Origin: Tretioscincus oriximinensis
Lineage: Eukaryota; Chordata; Lepidosauria; Squamata; Gymnophthalmidae
DNA: 64,000 nucleotides
Direction of reading: 5' to 3'
Assembly: GCA_022410635.1 (NCBI GenBank)
Contig: JAJVDF010000235.1
Coordinates: 672,952 to 736,951 of the forward strand
Shown here piece by piece: positions 62,301-64,000 of this stretch. The notes under the pieces are model-generated. The model did no database searches, had not been told where the DNA came from, and saw only the letters and a list, made by a program, of their open reading frames with translations. The translations under genes were made by a program, and so were the position numbers. The first letter of the stretch is position 1. Each line of letters starts with the position of its first letter.

Positions 62301-62309
62301 ATGTATTTA
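20108..62309 (+). CDS. NPNT: Nephronectin gene, 5' portion (eight constitutive exons, RGD included)
   Basis: This gene encodes a secreted extracellular-matrix protein that binds integrin alpha8-beta1 through RGD. It acts in kidney development, basement membranes and cell adhesion (known for the family). Joining the eight constitutive exons gives 1240 nt, 413 codons plus one base. In order they encode: signal peptide (1-20), a Cys/Trp-rich segment with CCWGW (25-58), EGF1 (59-89), EGF2 (90-129), EGF3 (130-169), EGF4 (170-214), EGF5 (215-255), a Pro/Thr-rich linker (256-408) and RGD at 409-411. EGF2, EGF4 and EGF5 start with DLNEC, DVDEC and DIDEC and carry the Asp/Asn hydroxylation pattern, so they should bind calcium. 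All introns after the first split codons after base one. The MAM domain exons are not in the window. Human NPNT is about 565 residues with RGD near 382, so this linker is longer. The related EGFL6 is less likely given the near-identity of EGF2-EGF4 to nephronectin. Confidence 0.97.
20332..20382. other. Assembly gap of 51 N
   Basis: This run of Ns has a G run on its left side and twelve G on its right. It lies 150 nt after exon 1 in intron 1, within the CpG island. The true length is unknown, and a G-rich, structure-prone sequence is likely missing. Confidence 0.95.
20500..20695 (-). repeat. Sauria-type tRNA SINE, diverged
   Basis: On the minus strand: a tRNA-like head near 20690 (GGTATAGTGGTTAAGTGTC), a body, and CACAAGGTGTCTGTTGTGAA. 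It is older than the copies at 12043 and 18268. Confidence 0.7.
20706..20757 (-). mobile_element. Fragment of palindromic MITE family B
   Basis: The minus strand reads CTGAGCCTTATTCTGGGTTA then TACCTCGG, matching the left arm of the family at 42257-42437. Only one arm remains. Confidence 0.6.
21300..21425 (-). repeat. Unnamed interspersed repeat R, diverged part
   Basis: On the minus strand it begins AATCAGCCTTTTAACCAATC and continues into ACTGTAACCCCGCCCC. This parallels the start of the copy at 5460-5700. Confidence 0.45.
21480..21657. mobile_element. TA-flanked MITE (family D), copy 1
   Basis: It starts CAGGGTGCTTCAAAATAATG and ends with the complement of that end, TTTTGAAGCACCCTG, flanked by TA on both sides. 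The arms continue through GTATACACACTTTGAACTT. TA duplication suggests a Tc1/mariner-type non-autonomous element. A longer copy with extra interior lies at 37501-37711. Confidence 0.8.
22185..22625. repeat. Diverged minisatellite, about six units
   Basis: A unit of roughly 60-85 bp recurs near 22188, 22268, 22350, 22411, 22486 and 22546. Each begins with a variant of GGATTCTAATCCGGATTAGA, then AATGGCAGAAGAC, TGCATTTGG, and a part like ATACTCATTCTGTGTAG. The opening motif is itself an inverted repeat. Copies differ in length and sequence, so the array is old. It does not match another repeat in the window. Confidence 0.75.
22626..24789. other. Intron 1, nothing recognised
   Basis: AT-rich intronic DNA without a named repeat or plausible exon. 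Open frames are short. Confidence 0.4.
24790..26300 (+). mobile_element. L2-type LINE remnant with reverse transcriptase sequence
   Basis: The remnant encodes decayed pieces of an L2-clade reverse transcriptase. In order: [20 protein letters not shown] (about 24870-24930), [19 protein letters not shown] (from 25059), [33 protein letters not shown] (about 25296-25345) and the catalytic YADD at 25373-25384. YADD lies in a different frame from the preceding block, showing a deletion or frameshift just before it. Further on are [24 protein letters not shown] and [20 protein letters not shown]. The 3' end has AAATAAACAAACAAATAAAT, an L2-type tail. It is a dead, 5'-truncated element in intron 1. 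Confidence 0.88.
26301..28830. other. Intron 1, nothing recognised
   Basis: Mostly AT-rich, with a G-rich patch around 26940-27130 and no exon-like or repeat-like structure that I can name. Confidence 0.4.
28839..29825. mobile_element. hAT-like element of family A, interrupted by L1
   Basis: The left end TAGACTGACCAGATTTTCTG and right end GGGGTCACCTGCTCAGCCTA are inverted. The flanks carry an 8-bp duplication with one mismatch: TGATAGCT at 28831-28838 and TGATAACT at 29826-29833. Removing the L1 at 28992-29583 plus one copy of its own target duplication leaves about 380 bp, longer than the other family A copies. The right half keeps CCTCAGCAAAACCCAGG and a C/G-rich stretch. It has no transposase. 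Confidence 0.75.
28992..29583 (+). mobile_element. 5'-truncated L1 LINE
   Basis: A perfect 12-bp target duplication TGTGTGAGAATT (28980-28991 and 29584-29595) encloses the tail of an L1 ORF2 (open to a stop at 29331-29333, with [12 protein letters not shown] near its end), a 3' UTR and an A-rich terminus with AATAAAG. These are the hallmarks of target-primed reverse transcription. Only the last 110 or so codons of ORF2 remain, so the copy is inactive. It sits inside a hAT-like element and must be younger than that element. Confidence 0.85.
29834..30924. other. Intron 1, nothing recognised
   Basis: No named repeat or exon seen. Confidence 0.35.
30925..31065 (+). repeat. CR1-type LINE 3' terminus
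   Basis: It contains TTCAAACAGAGGCTGGACAG, and ends TTCAACTCTATGATTCTGTG, the recognisable 3' end of a CR1 subfamily. It is also seen at 50960-51376. A short AGTGTAATAGT repetition lies in the middle. Confidence 0.8.
31066..32307. other. End of intron 1, nothing recognised
   Basis: A pyrimidine-rich stretch at about 31573-31675 (CTCTTCC/CCCTCC type) is the only compositional feature before the polypyrimidine tract and acceptor of exon 2. Confidence 0.4.
32308..32408 (+). CDS. NPNT: NPNT coding exon 2 (Cys/Trp-rich N-terminal segment)
   Basis: The acceptor TTGTGCAG precedes 32308, and donor GTGAGT starts at 32409. The 101-nt exon completes Arg25 and encodes [16 protein letters not shown], then [17 protein letters not shown], and leaves one base of codon 59. 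The CCWGW block and the flanking Gly-Leu-Cys-Arg match mammalian nephronectin closely. This segment precedes the first EGF module and is shared with EGFL6-type proteins. Depending on splicing it joins either exon 3 directly or the 51-nt cassette exon at 41812. Both keep the frame. Confidence 0.96.
32409..33104. other. Start of intron 2, nothing recognised
   Basis: AT-rich intronic DNA. Confidence 0.35.
33105..33240 (+). repeat. Penelope-like candidate fragment
   Basis: It follows the 15946-16058 arm: TTTCAGAGAAACAGCCATGT, GAGACTAACAAGAGAAAGGT, then GCATGAGCTTTCATAGATCT and ACTTCTTCAAATGCT. It is a single-orientation copy. Confidence 0.6.
33504..34541. mobile_element. Tc1-like DNA transposon remnant, split by another element
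   Basis: The left end contains ATCTCAATAAATTAGAACAT and the right end its complement, TGATATTCTAATTTATTGTG, so about 30 bp of terminal inverted repeat is visible. The interior includes AAGTGTTTATTTCTTTTAAT. The element at 33808-34497 has inserted into it. No transposase frame remains. Confidence 0.7.
33808..34497. mobile_element. TIR element with GC-rich interior, nested in a Tc1-like remnant
   Basis: The left end ACCCGTATATACTCGAGTAT and the complement of the right end ACTGTATATACTTGAATATA are inverted, and AATT flanks both sides (33804-33807, 34498-34501). Between AT-rich ends sits about 530 bp of markedly GC-rich DNA (33895-34425), open on the minus strand for 144 codons (33900-34334) with a hydrophobic stretch [16 protein letters not shown] do not recognise this protein. 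It may be captured host sequence or chance. Confidence 0.65.
34542..34999. other. Intron 2, nothing recognised
   Basis: No exon or repeat family seen. Confidence 0.3.
35000..35305 (-). repeat. Sauria-type tRNA SINE with purine-rich tail
   Basis: At the left is a long GAA/GGA-rich run (about 35009-35085). To its right, on the minus strand, lies a SINE with the tRNA-like head near 35300 (GAGCCAGTCCGGTGCAGTGG) and the body AAGCAGAGTATAAAAAGCAAC near the tail. The purine run is the expanded simple tail. Confidence 0.75.
35625..35868 (+). repeat. Sauria-type tRNA SINE, best-preserved copy
   Basis: It shows all parts: head (ATAGTGGTTAGAGTGAGGGA with B box AGTTCGATTCC), body TGGGTGACCTTGGGCCAGCC, CACAGGGTGTCTGTTGTGGA, then ACCTTCGGGTATAGGGCAGG and an ATAAATACAAATAAATAAAA tail. 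Confidence 0.88.
35869..36330 (-). repeat. Two L2-type LINE 3' fragments in tandem
   Basis: Two AAATAAATAAAT-type tails (35872-35892 and 36030-36050) each precede, on the plus strand, sequence complementary to an L2 3' region (ACCCGAAGGTCTCAGGGCGG; then GGTTAACAATAAAAATCAAA and GATCCAAAGGCCAAATTAAA). Both are minus-strand and non-coding. Confidence 0.6.
36345..36405 (+). repeat. Penelope-like candidate, short fragment
   Basis: AGAGAAATAGCCGTGTTAGT is followed by TAGTCTCAAAGTGCTGCTAG, the two ends of the unit at 15946 with the middle deleted. Confidence 0.5.
36406..37500. other. Intron 2, nothing recognised
   Basis: No exon or repeat family seen. Confidence 0.35.
37501..37711. mobile_element. 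TA-flanked MITE (family D), copy 2
   Basis: It starts CAGGGTGCTTCAAAAAATGT and ends TTTTGAAGCACCCTG. Compared with 21480-21657 the middle is longer (GATGCTGCAGGTCACC region), suggesting that the shorter copy is a deletion derivative. TA precedes it; TG follows. Confidence 0.8.
37870..38150 (-). repeat. CR1-type LINE fragment
   Basis: GGCAATCTGTTCCAGTGATT, AGAAAGCTTTTTCTGATATC and TCTCCTTTGAATTTATTCCA form the complement of a CR1 ORF2 C-terminus. Frames are broken. Confidence 0.6.
38151..39824. other. Intron 2, nothing recognised
   Basis: AT-rich, with no exon-like open frame bounded by splice sites. Confidence 0.4.
39825..40235 (+). repeat. L2-type LINE 3' end
   Basis: TGCTATCGAGCCCAATTCAA aligns with the same part of the longer L2 copy (25905), followed by AAGACCCACCTCTTTAACCT and a 3' terminus with AACCACCCTGAGACTTTCAG. 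Non-coding and 5'-truncated. Confidence 0.8.
40623..40909. mobile_element. hAT-like non-autonomous transposon (different family)
   Basis: The left end CAGAGTTAGGGAACCTAAGG, followed by GGCTGGATGTGGCCCGCAG, and the right end AAAAGTTCTCCACCACAG form imperfect inverted termini of the type seen in hAT-derived MER-like repeats. It has no transposase. Confidence 0.55.
41105..41318. mobile_element. Foldback hAT-like MITE (family A), upstream of the cassette exon
   Basis: The ends are TAGACTGACCGGATGACCCC and GGGGTCATCTGGCCAGCCTA. The arms contain TTTTTTCTGAGGAAAAAAAA and TTCCTCAGAAAAAACTGGGA. It could fold into a hairpin of about 90 bp in nascent RNA. The target duplication is not recognisable. It ends 494 bp before the NPNT cassette exon. 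Confidence 0.8.
41812..41862 (+). CDS. NPNT: NPNT alternative cassette exon (17 codons)
   Basis: Acceptor TTGTTTTGCAG precedes 41812 and donor GTTAGC begins at 41863, a weak donor as expected for an optional exon. The 51 nt keep the phase. After exon 2 they complete Pro59 and then encode [16 protein letters not shown], with the last base joining exon 3 to give Ala, so the product gains 17 residues before VCQPG. From memory, human NPNT has an isoform with an insertion of the same length and near-identical residues ([17 protein letters not shown]) at exactly this position. The insert is strongly basic and carries one extra Cys ahead of EGF1. It is not required for the constitutive reading frame. 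Confidence 0.92.
42257..42437. mobile_element. Palindromic MITE family B, most complete copy
   Basis: The left arm GGGCCCTGTCCCCACTGAGC continues into CTTATTCTGGATTATATCTC and on to GTGTAGGCTGTGGCAGGCCC. The right arm is its complement, from GGGGCCTGCCATAGCCTACA to GCTCAGTGGGGACGGGGCC, with the hinge near 42341. Nearly the whole element is one hairpin. The class is not clear, and the flanks share only a CTTGG-like pentamer. Confidence 0.75.
43436..43644. mobile_element. Foldback hAT-like MITE (family A) with perfect 8-bp duplication
   Basis: The ends are TAGGCTGACCAGATGACCCC and GGGGTCATCTGGTCAGTCTA. The target duplication TCTCAAAC is perfect (43428-43435 and 43645-43652). The arms hold long T and A runs. 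This copy gives the cleanest support for hAT-type integration. Confidence 0.88.
44500..44772 (+). repeat. tRNA-derived SINE, second family, diverged
   Basis: The head CCCGAATGGCACAATCAGTA leads to a decayed B box, then TAGCCTGCAGCTCTAGCCAA, GCAAGAATTTGCAACAGACT and the tail GTAAGCCACTATGACTCCC with TTCTTCTTC. Confidence 0.7.
44815..45055 (+). repeat. Sauria-type tRNA SINE with TTCTTC tail
   Basis: The head AGTAGTGGTTAAAGTGTCAA is followed by AGCCCCACCTGCTTCACAAG and ATGTCTGTTGTGAAGAG. The tail TAAGCCGCTTTGATTCCCTT runs into TTCTTTTTCTTCTT. It ends about 190 bp before NPNT exon 3. Confidence 0.8.
45244..45336 (+). CDS. NPNT: NPNT coding exon 3 (EGF module 1)
   Basis: Acceptor GCATTTGCAG precedes 45244; donor GTAAAA starts at 45337. 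The 93-nt exon encodes the end of Pro59 and [17 protein letters not shown], then [13 protein letters not shown]: an EGF fold with six cysteines and no calcium-binding start motif. It is phase 1 at both ends, so it is a symmetric module that could be skipped without a frameshift. Its sequence is close to the mammalian first EGF repeat. Confidence 0.97.
45825..46635 (-). mobile_element. CR1-type LINE, longest copy (ORF2 C-terminus)
   Basis: The minus strand is open over about 180 codons (46559 to 46020). It encodes the CR1 ORF2 C-terminus: [93 protein letters not shown] and [12 protein letters not shown]. The 3' end continues to CTCTTCTTATGTTC at about 45825. The catalytic part of the reverse transcriptase and the endonuclease are absent, so it is a 5'-truncated, probably fairly young copy. 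Confidence 0.88.
46636..47284. other. Intron 3, nothing recognised
   Basis: No exon or repeat family seen. Confidence 0.3.
47285..47420 (-). repeat. Penelope-like candidate fragment
   Basis: GTGTCTACGAAAGGTCTGCT, TCTTCAAGGCACCTAGCTAG and ACTAACCACAGCTATCTCTT are the complement of the unit at 15946/33105 in diverged form. Confidence 0.45.
47941..48076. repeat. GATA/GGAT-type microsatellites
   Basis: CAATCGATC-like and ATAGATAGATATTAC runs (47960-48040) precede a clean (ATGG)n tract of about eight units (48043-48072). Simple repeats, likely polymorphic. Confidence 0.85.
48077..49784. other. Intron 3, nothing recognised
   Basis: Opposing open frames around 48650-48990 lack domains. No exon-like or repeat-like structure that I can name. 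Confidence 0.35.
49785..49908. repeat. Imperfect inverted repeat, MITE candidate
   Basis: The left arm CTTTAATGGATATGGAAGAG is matched on the right by the complement of CTTTCCACATCCATTAAAG, about 45 bp per arm with mismatches and a roughly 30-nt centre. No target duplication seen. Confidence 0.5.
50651..50706 (+). mobile_element. Fragment of palindromic MITE family B
   Basis: GGTTCTGTTCCCACTGAGCC followed by TAATTCTGCATCCTATCTC matches the left arm of 42257-42437. It is joined directly to an L2 fragment. Confidence 0.55.
50715..50955 (+). repeat. L2-type LINE 3' end
   Basis: GACTGTGGAATGCTCTCCCC, AGGACACATCTCTTTAATCT and a final TACAGAAATTGAAATAAATA follow the 3' part of the copies at 24790 and 39825. 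Confidence 0.75.
50960..51376 (+). repeat. CR1-type LINE 3' part with ATTCTATGAT terminus
   Basis: GAAGAACAATTAAAGGATCT, GAGAGGAGACCTGATAGCTG, TGGAATAGTTTACCACAGGA and CCTTCCAATTCTATAATTGT lead to the classic CR1 3' repeat ATGATTCTATGAT. It is 5'-truncated, with broken frames, and a different subfamily from 45825-46635. Confidence 0.88.
51390..51535. mobile_element. Palindromic MITE family B, partial
   Basis: The two inner arms, GCTAGGGTAGACTATGGCAG and CTGCCATAGTCTATATTGGC, are inverted around a hinge near 51447. The right terminus AGGGGACAAGGCCT is preserved and the left terminus is eroded. It follows the CR1 at 50960-51376 directly. Confidence 0.65.
52237..52347. mobile_element. Palindromic MITE family B, internally deleted
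   Basis: AATCTTATTCTGGGATATAT on the left and its near complement ATATATCCCGGAATAAGGC on the right enclose CATGCTAGTGCGGACTATGG. The centre of the palindrome is lost. Confidence 0.6.
52640..52819. mobile_element. Palindromic MITE family B, full-length diverged copy
   Basis: It starts AGGCCCTGCCCACTAAGTCT and ends GGGACAGGACCC-like (one N), with inner arms GTGTAGATTATGGCAGGCCC and GGTTTGCCATATTCTATCCT inverted near 52725. Confidence 0.65.
53026..53085 (+). mobile_element. Fragment of palindromic MITE family B
   Basis: AACTGAGCCTTATTCCAGGA followed by ATCTGCATGCCAG matches the left arm only. Confidence 0.5.
53734..53853 (+). CDS. NPNT: NPNT coding exon 4 (calcium-binding EGF module 2)
   Basis: Acceptor TTTTATTTAG precedes 53734; donor GTATGT begins at 53854. 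The 120 nt encode [16 protein letters not shown], then [17 protein letters not shown] and MPDGSCS. DLNEC is the calcium-binding start, and [12 protein letters not shown] fits the Asp/Asn hydroxylation pattern. Reading past the donor gives an immediate stop, which confirms the boundary. The last base combines with AT of exon 5 to make Asn130, where mammals have Ser. The module is nearly identical to human EGF2. Confidence 0.97.
54608..54992. repeat. Compound microsatellite, TAG/TTTTA/TTA type
   Basis: About 385 bp of simple sequence. (TAG)n passes into interspersed GGAGTAGTAATA units, then (TTTTA)n/(TTTAA)n, then (TTA)n, then TAG and TTA again. It lies within intron 4, ending some 400 bp before exon 5. 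One N interrupts it at 54902. Confidence 0.92.
55395..55514 (+). CDS. NPNT: NPNT coding exon 5 (EGF module 3)
   Basis: Acceptor TCTTCCCAG precedes 55395; donor GTAAGT begins at 55515. The 120 nt encode [18 protein letters not shown], then [17 protein letters not shown] and RTCI. This EGF module lacks the D-x-D/N-E-C start, so it is the non-calcium module between calcium-binding EGF2 and EGF4, as in other vertebrate nephronectins. It is phase 1 at both ends. Confidence 0.97.
55757..56375 (+). mobile_element. CR1-type LINE, 5'-truncated
   Basis: It encodes [40 protein letters not shown] and [13 protein letters not shown] on the plus strand, the same region as the minus-strand copy at 45825-46635. 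It continues through a 3' part to CAGTATGGCTCTTCTTATGT. An A run near 55960 breaks the frame. It lies in intron 5 in the sense direction. Confidence 0.88.
56806..56940 (+). CDS. NPNT: NPNT coding exon 6 (calcium-binding EGF module 4)
   Basis: Acceptor TTCTTACAG precedes 56806; donor GTAATG begins at 56941. The 135 nt encode [18 protein letters not shown], then [18 protein letters not shown] and [14 protein letters not shown] and [12 protein letters not shown] give the calcium-binding and hydroxylation signatures. The long loop with YIGGKYQC is characteristic of nephronectin. Phase 1 at both ends. Confidence 0.97.
57306..57346. repeat. CTC triplet microsatellite
   Basis: About eleven consecutive CTC-type triplets in intron 6, within a pyrimidine-rich stretch. 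Confidence 0.85.
57347..59627. other. Intron 6, nothing further recognised
   Basis: A weak echo of the MITE family B arms at about 57755-57945 (GGGGCTCAGTGGGACCATTG, CCACATGCCAATCTATGCTA) is the only mobile-element hint. No extra exon seen. Confidence 0.35.
59628..59750 (+). CDS. NPNT: NPNT coding exon 7 (calcium-binding EGF module 5)
   Basis: Acceptor CTGTTCCAG precedes 59628; donor GTGTGT begins at 59751. The 123 nt encode [18 protein letters not shown], then [15 protein letters not shown] and [13 protein letters not shown] and [12 protein letters not shown] mark a calcium-binding module with a hydroxylation site. It is the last EGF repeat before the linker. Phase 1 at both ends. Confidence 0.97.
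   Translation: MLMNAHLANTNVDIFHSVTILRGLTNANAKKATEVMEQAA
59751..61253. other. Intron 7, nothing recognised
   Basis: AT-rich, with a GC-richer patch at 60815-61060 that lacks repeat ends or domain-bearing frames. Confidence 0.35.
61254..61507. mobile_element. hAT-like MITE with duplicated interior
   Basis: The left end TAGAGATGTCAAACTGATGG and right end CCACCAGTTTGACATCTCT are inverted repeats. The interior is two tandem diverged copies of a unit of about 110 bp, each running from CTGAACC through CAACATTCCAT and TGCTGGGAG to GTGGTTCA. The flanks do not show a clear duplication. Confidence 0.65.
61836..62309 (+). CDS. NPNT: NPNT coding exon 8 (Pro/Thr-rich linker with RGD)
   Basis: Acceptor TTTTCCTCCACCAG precedes 61836; donor GTAAGT begins at 62310. 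The 474 nt encode residues 256-413. They begin [13 protein letters not shown], with a possible N-glycosylation site NTS at 274-276. A basic, Pro/Thr-rich stretch follows ([52 protein letters not shown]). The exon ends [18 protein letters not shown], and the RGD at 409-411 is the known integrin alpha8-beta1 site. The linker's proline and threonine spacing predicts an extended, possibly O-glycosylated spacer. The exon leaves one base for the next exon, which is not in the window. Confidence 0.97.
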
Positions 62310-63608
62310 GTAAGTACTACCAAATGGAAAGAGTATTAGTCTCAATGAGAAATTTCAGCAATCTCAAAAAGCATGCAAACCTGTAAAATTATGGTGGTTT
62401 CCAAACAGGGCTTGGTATCCCCCTGTTGCTGTTGAGGGNACTGAAGCAATTTTGGAATTTACATGCGGAAGGCATCCATTTATGAGGGAATCCATTTATA
62501 GGGGAATTCTAATATAATACTGTATGCCATAAGCTTCAGAGATAAATGCTTATCAATGCCTTCATTGGTAGTATCCTGACATTGATTCAAGTAGCCTTTG
62601 ATACACCTGTTTTCCATGAACGTGTCTATTCCTTGGCATTTGAGAAGAAATAAATATAAGATTTAGAATGCTTATGTTGACCACATATTTGAAAAGTGGC
62701 CATTTAGGTTATTTGTGGTGGTATGGTGAACACTTCATAACATCCTGCGTGTGAAGTAAATGAAAGACACAAAATAAATGAAGCAGTGACATATTTGGAC
62801 TCAATTATCTTTTAGAATGTAAGTGGCACAGTGTTTGTTATCCATGAACTCATGCAGCCGTGTCCAGGGTATTTATTGCTAAGCAACTACAAAAATCACA
62901 TTAAAAATAACTTTTGGTGCTTGCTTTATGGAATGTGCCTACCAAGGAGATATTTAAAGCATATGCTCGTAAAGATACTCTGCATATGAGGATGTGCTGT
63001 TTGGAGAACAGTATCAAAAGATCTTGCTCTGTTTTGGAGTGGCGTTTTTTTTTTTTTTTTGCCAAGTTGACTTCATGCCACAAGCGGCATTTGCTGGCTT
63101 CTGCTTCTCAGGTTGTCTATTAAGAAATACCCAGCACTCTGTTTCATCTTTAGCATTAAGACGGAAGTTAATTATAGAGGTTGGACGGATACTTGGGTAC
63201 GTTTTACTTCTCAGCTTCATAGGCAGGAGCACTATGGAATTAAACAGTATATGAGTTTTGTTATTTTATAGCAGGTGGTCAAGTATATTCCTTGATAGCT
63301 TTGGGAGTAATTTTTGGCTTTACTTCAACAATTCCCAGCAGTATAACTCCCCAGGACATCTTAACATTCTTCAATTTTAGCATGCTGCTTATTTTTCTGA
63401 CGCATTTGTTGTCGGAATTTCCACTCTTGCTCATAATCTGATTCTCTCTGTCTCAGTGGATCTTTAAAGAATTCGGTGTCAATGCAAGAGGTTGCATCAA
63501 TGTTGTCTTGTTGCACTAGGAAGCTGCACTTTGTTGGTTTATAAGGAAGCTCTATTATCTATGGCTTTTTGCACATATGAAGCTCCATAAAGCCAGAAAG
63601 GTAATTTT
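62310..63608. other. Start of intron 8, no further exon seen
   Basis: I looked for the expected next coding segment (the nephronectin second integrin-contact region and MAM domain) in all plus-strand frames and found nothing with matching sequence or phase. There is a T run at 63046-63060. Confidence 0.5.
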
Positions 63609-63745
63609 GTCCCAGTCATAGCTCTTTAGGACTCTCTCAGCATCTCATACTTTACATGATGTCTGTTGTGGAGAAAGCAGCAAAAGCCGTGTGAGCTGTC
63701 CTTTGGTGAAAAGGGCATTATATATTATTATTATTATTCCAAAAA
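63609..63745 (+). repeat. Sauria-type tRNA SINE, 5'-truncated
   Basis: CCCAGTCATAGCTCTTTAGG, ATGATGTCTGTTGTGGAGAA and AGCAGCAAAAGCCGTGTGAG lead to a TTATTATTATT tail. The tRNA-like head is missing. Confidence 0.7.
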
Positions 63746-64000
63746 TACAATTCCATTTGAGTACAAGACTTTATTTTATCTCACCTACTTCAGTAGGTGG
63801 TTATAGTGCCATATTTGCTATTCTGAGAAAATCAGTTCTGTACCTTGATTTTCCCACAGTGAAATGACTTACCTTATTTGGATGGTTTCTCCATCATCCA
63901 GATTAGTGTCAGTGCAGAATTGCTGCTAGTTTGAAGGATACATTCTGGCAGTGGTAGAGGTGGCATATAAAAAAAACCACAGAATTTTTGCTTTAAATAG

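Noticed and set aside
62310..64000. Search for the next NPNT exons (MAM domain)
   Set aside because: No phase-compatible coding segment is present, so intron 8 extends beyond the window.

Overview
This is vertebrate nuclear DNA, almost certainly from a squamate reptile (lizard or snake; a gecko is possible but not proven). The pointers are long AT-rich introns, one spliced gene on the plus strand, many Sauria-type tRNA SINEs, CR1 and L2 LINE remnants, an L1 fragment, and several families of short palindromic DNA transposons. Isolated single Ns every few hundred bases look like masked ambiguous or heterozygous calls. There is one larger gap (51 N) just after the first coding exon.

The only protein-coding gene I can support is the 5' two thirds of nephronectin (NPNT), a secreted basement-membrane ligand of integrin alpha8-beta1. 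I reconstruct eight constitutive coding exons by splice sites and reading phase: 20108-20181, 32308-32408, 45244-45336, 53734-53853, 55395-55514, 56806-56940, 59628-59750 and 61836-62309. A 51-nt cassette exon lies at 41812-41862. The eight exons encode 413 complete codons: signal peptide, Cys/Trp-rich N-terminal segment, five EGF modules (three calcium-binding), a long Pro/Thr-rich linker and the RGD integrin site. The remaining exons, expected to encode the second integrin-contact segment and the MAM domain, lie beyond the right edge.

Layout. 1-19.6 kb is intergenic upstream DNA: SINEs, CR1, L2 and MITE insertions, two LTR-like segments, and a 40-bp perfect tandem duplication about 0.9 kb before the start codon. 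19.64-20.33 kb is a CpG-rich promoter/5'UTR island. 20.2-32.3 kb is intron 1, with a decayed minisatellite, an L2 reverse transcriptase remnant and a hAT-like element carrying a nested L1. 32.4-45.2 kb is intron 2, with nested DNA transposons and the cassette exon flanked by foldback elements. 45.3-53.7 kb is intron 3, with CR1 and a cluster of one palindromic MITE family. 53.9-62.3 kb holds the closely spaced EGF exons, and 62.3-64 kb is the start of intron 8.

I found no second gene, true tRNA gene or CRISPR array, and no radically new system. The most informative observations are the cassette exon with its palindromic neighbours, a hAT-like foldback family whose 8-bp target duplications can be read directly (including a paralogous empty site), a datable nested insertion, and a hammerhead-like motif in an inverted retroelement fragment. 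All repeat family names rest on recognition by eye.
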